Assembly: GCA_028023455.1 (NCBI GenBank)
Contig: JAQFVV010000036.1
Coordinates: 9,230,719-9,294,718 of the forward strand
From: Epiperipatus broadwayi
Taxonomy: Eukaryota; Onychophora; Udeonychophora; Euonychophora; Peripatidae
Direction: 5' to 3'
Length of the DNA stretch: 64,000 nucleotides
Shown: positions 62,850 through 64,000 of the stretch, piece by piece
How the letters are laid out: every line of letters begins with the position of its first letter
Position numbering within the stretch: position 1 is the first letter of the stretch
Notes under the pieces: generated by a model
The model's database searches: none
What the model was told of the DNA's origin: nothing
The model's input: the letters and a program-made list of their open reading frames with translations, nothing else
Program-made: the position numbers and the translations under genes

Positions 62850-63483
62850 TGTTATGTTTGGTCTGGATTACAGACCCAACCAACAGAAAATAATACTAAG
62901 ACAAGTATTACAATTAATATATTTATTATATGTACAAATATATACAATATATATACACACAAGAGAATATTTACAATTGAATATTGTAGCTTAATGTAAA
63001 CTCTGGGTTCTGCCTACCACTTCCAGCTATGCCTGATGGCTTGCCTCACAGGTAGGGTGTATGGCTCTTCCAGCTGTACAAGACAGTTTGCCTTGAGCCG
63101 AGATTTGTCTTAGCAGTGTCCGGTCTCTGTGGGACTTGCCTAGCTGCATAGACTAAATACTAAATAGCATAGTGCTATCAATGGGAATACTTGCTGCTGT
63201 TCAGGTTAGCAGAGATTTCCTGGGAAAATGCAAAGAGTCTTTTCAGGTTAGACAGACGTTCTTCTCTGATTCTCACAAAAGGCTGACTATTTATATCCAG
63301 ATCCCTGACCTTATTGAAAACCTTCGGATTTAGTAAGCATCATTGCTTATTGGTCTTTAATAATCATTGGCTATGTTTTTATCTATGCATCAGCCTATTG
63401 GCCTGTGGAAAACAATGCTTAATCCAATCAGATAAGGAGGCATCTGGAATAGTCCACTTCTGAGAGAAGGGAGGACTATAACA
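62850..63483 (-). mobile_element. Solo LTR with 5-bp TSD
   Basis: 634 bp. On the minus strand it begins TGTTATAGTCCTCCC and ends CCAAACATAACA. It is flanked by perfect TTACC (62845-62849 and 63484-63488). Promoter and processing signals sit in LTR order: TATAAATA (63288-63295) and AATAAA (62932-62937). It is GC-richer than the surroundings, with no internal region, so it is the product of LTR-LTR recombination. Not similar to the LTRs at 6-8 kb. Confidence 0.92.
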
Positions 63484-63669
63484 TTACCAATGATAATCAT
63501 TACTACTGTAAATTAGACCCAACCTCTATGGTTCCATTGAAAATATAGTTACTACAATCAAGACAAAATTGAACTTATTTACCATCCTCCTTTCAAGAAG
63601 TCAATTTTTCCAAGAACAGAATATTTATTAGCTAGGATACTATTTTGTTTAATCATGTTTAAACATGCT

Positions 63670-63930
63670 TGATCAAATAAACAGTATTACCTATTTTCAA
63701 TACAACTAGACAAGTGGCTTTTAAATTTGTACCTATAGACATTTTTATATAAACACTTGCAGATACAGCAATACCAAGATCATTAATTTTTTCTCACAAA
63801 TCTCTAACTTTTCTTACTTTGTACATTAAACCTGCCCTTGAAACCACTTTAGAAACTATTTTATTAGTTTTTTTTATTTCAGAGCAAAGTTGTGTTAAAA
63901 GAGTTACAAAAACATTAAGTAGAACGAATA
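63670..63930 (-). pseudogene. Unidentified decayed reading frame
   Basis: The minus strand stays open for about 85 codons apart from one TGA: TQLCSEIKKTNKIVSKVVSR, AGLMYKVRKVRDL*EKIND, LGIAVSASVYIKMSIGTNLK. Composition is less biased than usual for this DNA. No family recognised; possibly an old transposon fragment. Confidence 0.3.
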
Positions 63931-63954
63931 GAAGACAATTAAACCTGCATTTTG

Positions 63955-63956
<2 letters not shown>

Positions 63957-64000
<44 letters not shown>
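63957..64000. repeat. (AT)n microsatellite at the window edge
   Basis: An uninterrupted TA run to the last base; its end lies outside the window. Confidence 0.95.

Overview
The window is very AT-rich, repeat-dense animal DNA. Introns, RTE, Tx1-like, Merlin and Ty3 elements and tRNA-derived SINEs rule out bacteria. It suggests an AT-rich invertebrate; a mollusc or other lophotrochozoan is only a guess, because no conserved host gene long enough to place the species is visible. Most of the 64 kb is mobile DNA at different ages. Only two protein-coding signals look intact: one complete RTE-type retrotransposon ORF (995 codons, minus strand, 44.5-47.5 kb) and one host-type first exon (minus strand, 20.85-20.91 kb) that encodes a signal peptide and ends at a GTAAGT donor.

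Layout. 0-6 kb: AT-rich DNA with the 3' end of a dead Tx1/L1-like LINE at 2.1-3.0 kb. 6.0-8.3 kb: a non-autonomous LTR element with three LTRs in tandem (LTR-internal-LTR-internal-LTR), a PBS, a polypurine tract and a perfect 5-bp target duplication; each LTR carries a ~29-bp minisatellite. 10.4-13.8 kb: a palindromic MITE, then a foldback element with another element nested in its left arm. 14.65-18.62 kb: an old Merlin-family relic whose interior is now minisatellite. 19.4-20.0 kb: an inverted relative of the nested element. 20.8-21.4 kb: the signal-peptide exon, with an 84-bp CACGTG palindrome and a MITE upstream. 23.3-23.7 kb: a 5'-truncated RTE copy with a 10-bp TSD. 26-35 kb: SINEs, microsatellites and three loci where two different AT-centred palindromes abut. 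38-39 kb: a Ty3/Gypsy integrase relic with D, D and E still recognisable. 40.0-42.25 kb: an LTR-like unit. 44.4-48.2 kb: a ~125-bp tandem array split by the full-length RTE element (TSD ATAAAAAGGGT). 48.84-51.6 kb: a Merlin element with clear TIRs, an imperfect 9-bp TSD, a truncated transposase and a ~122-bp tandem array. 52-64 kb: SINEs, a hairpin repeat, a 162-bp tandem triplication and a solo LTR with TSD TTACC.

How it fits together. No operon or pathway is visible. The window records successive insertions (nested, solo, truncated, tandem), satellite growth inside two Merlin-family elements at the same relative position, and palindrome formation at AT microsatellites. The intact RTE ORF is the only likely source of retrotransposition activity. 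The tandem LTR element and the SINEs lack enzymes and would depend on proteins made elsewhere.
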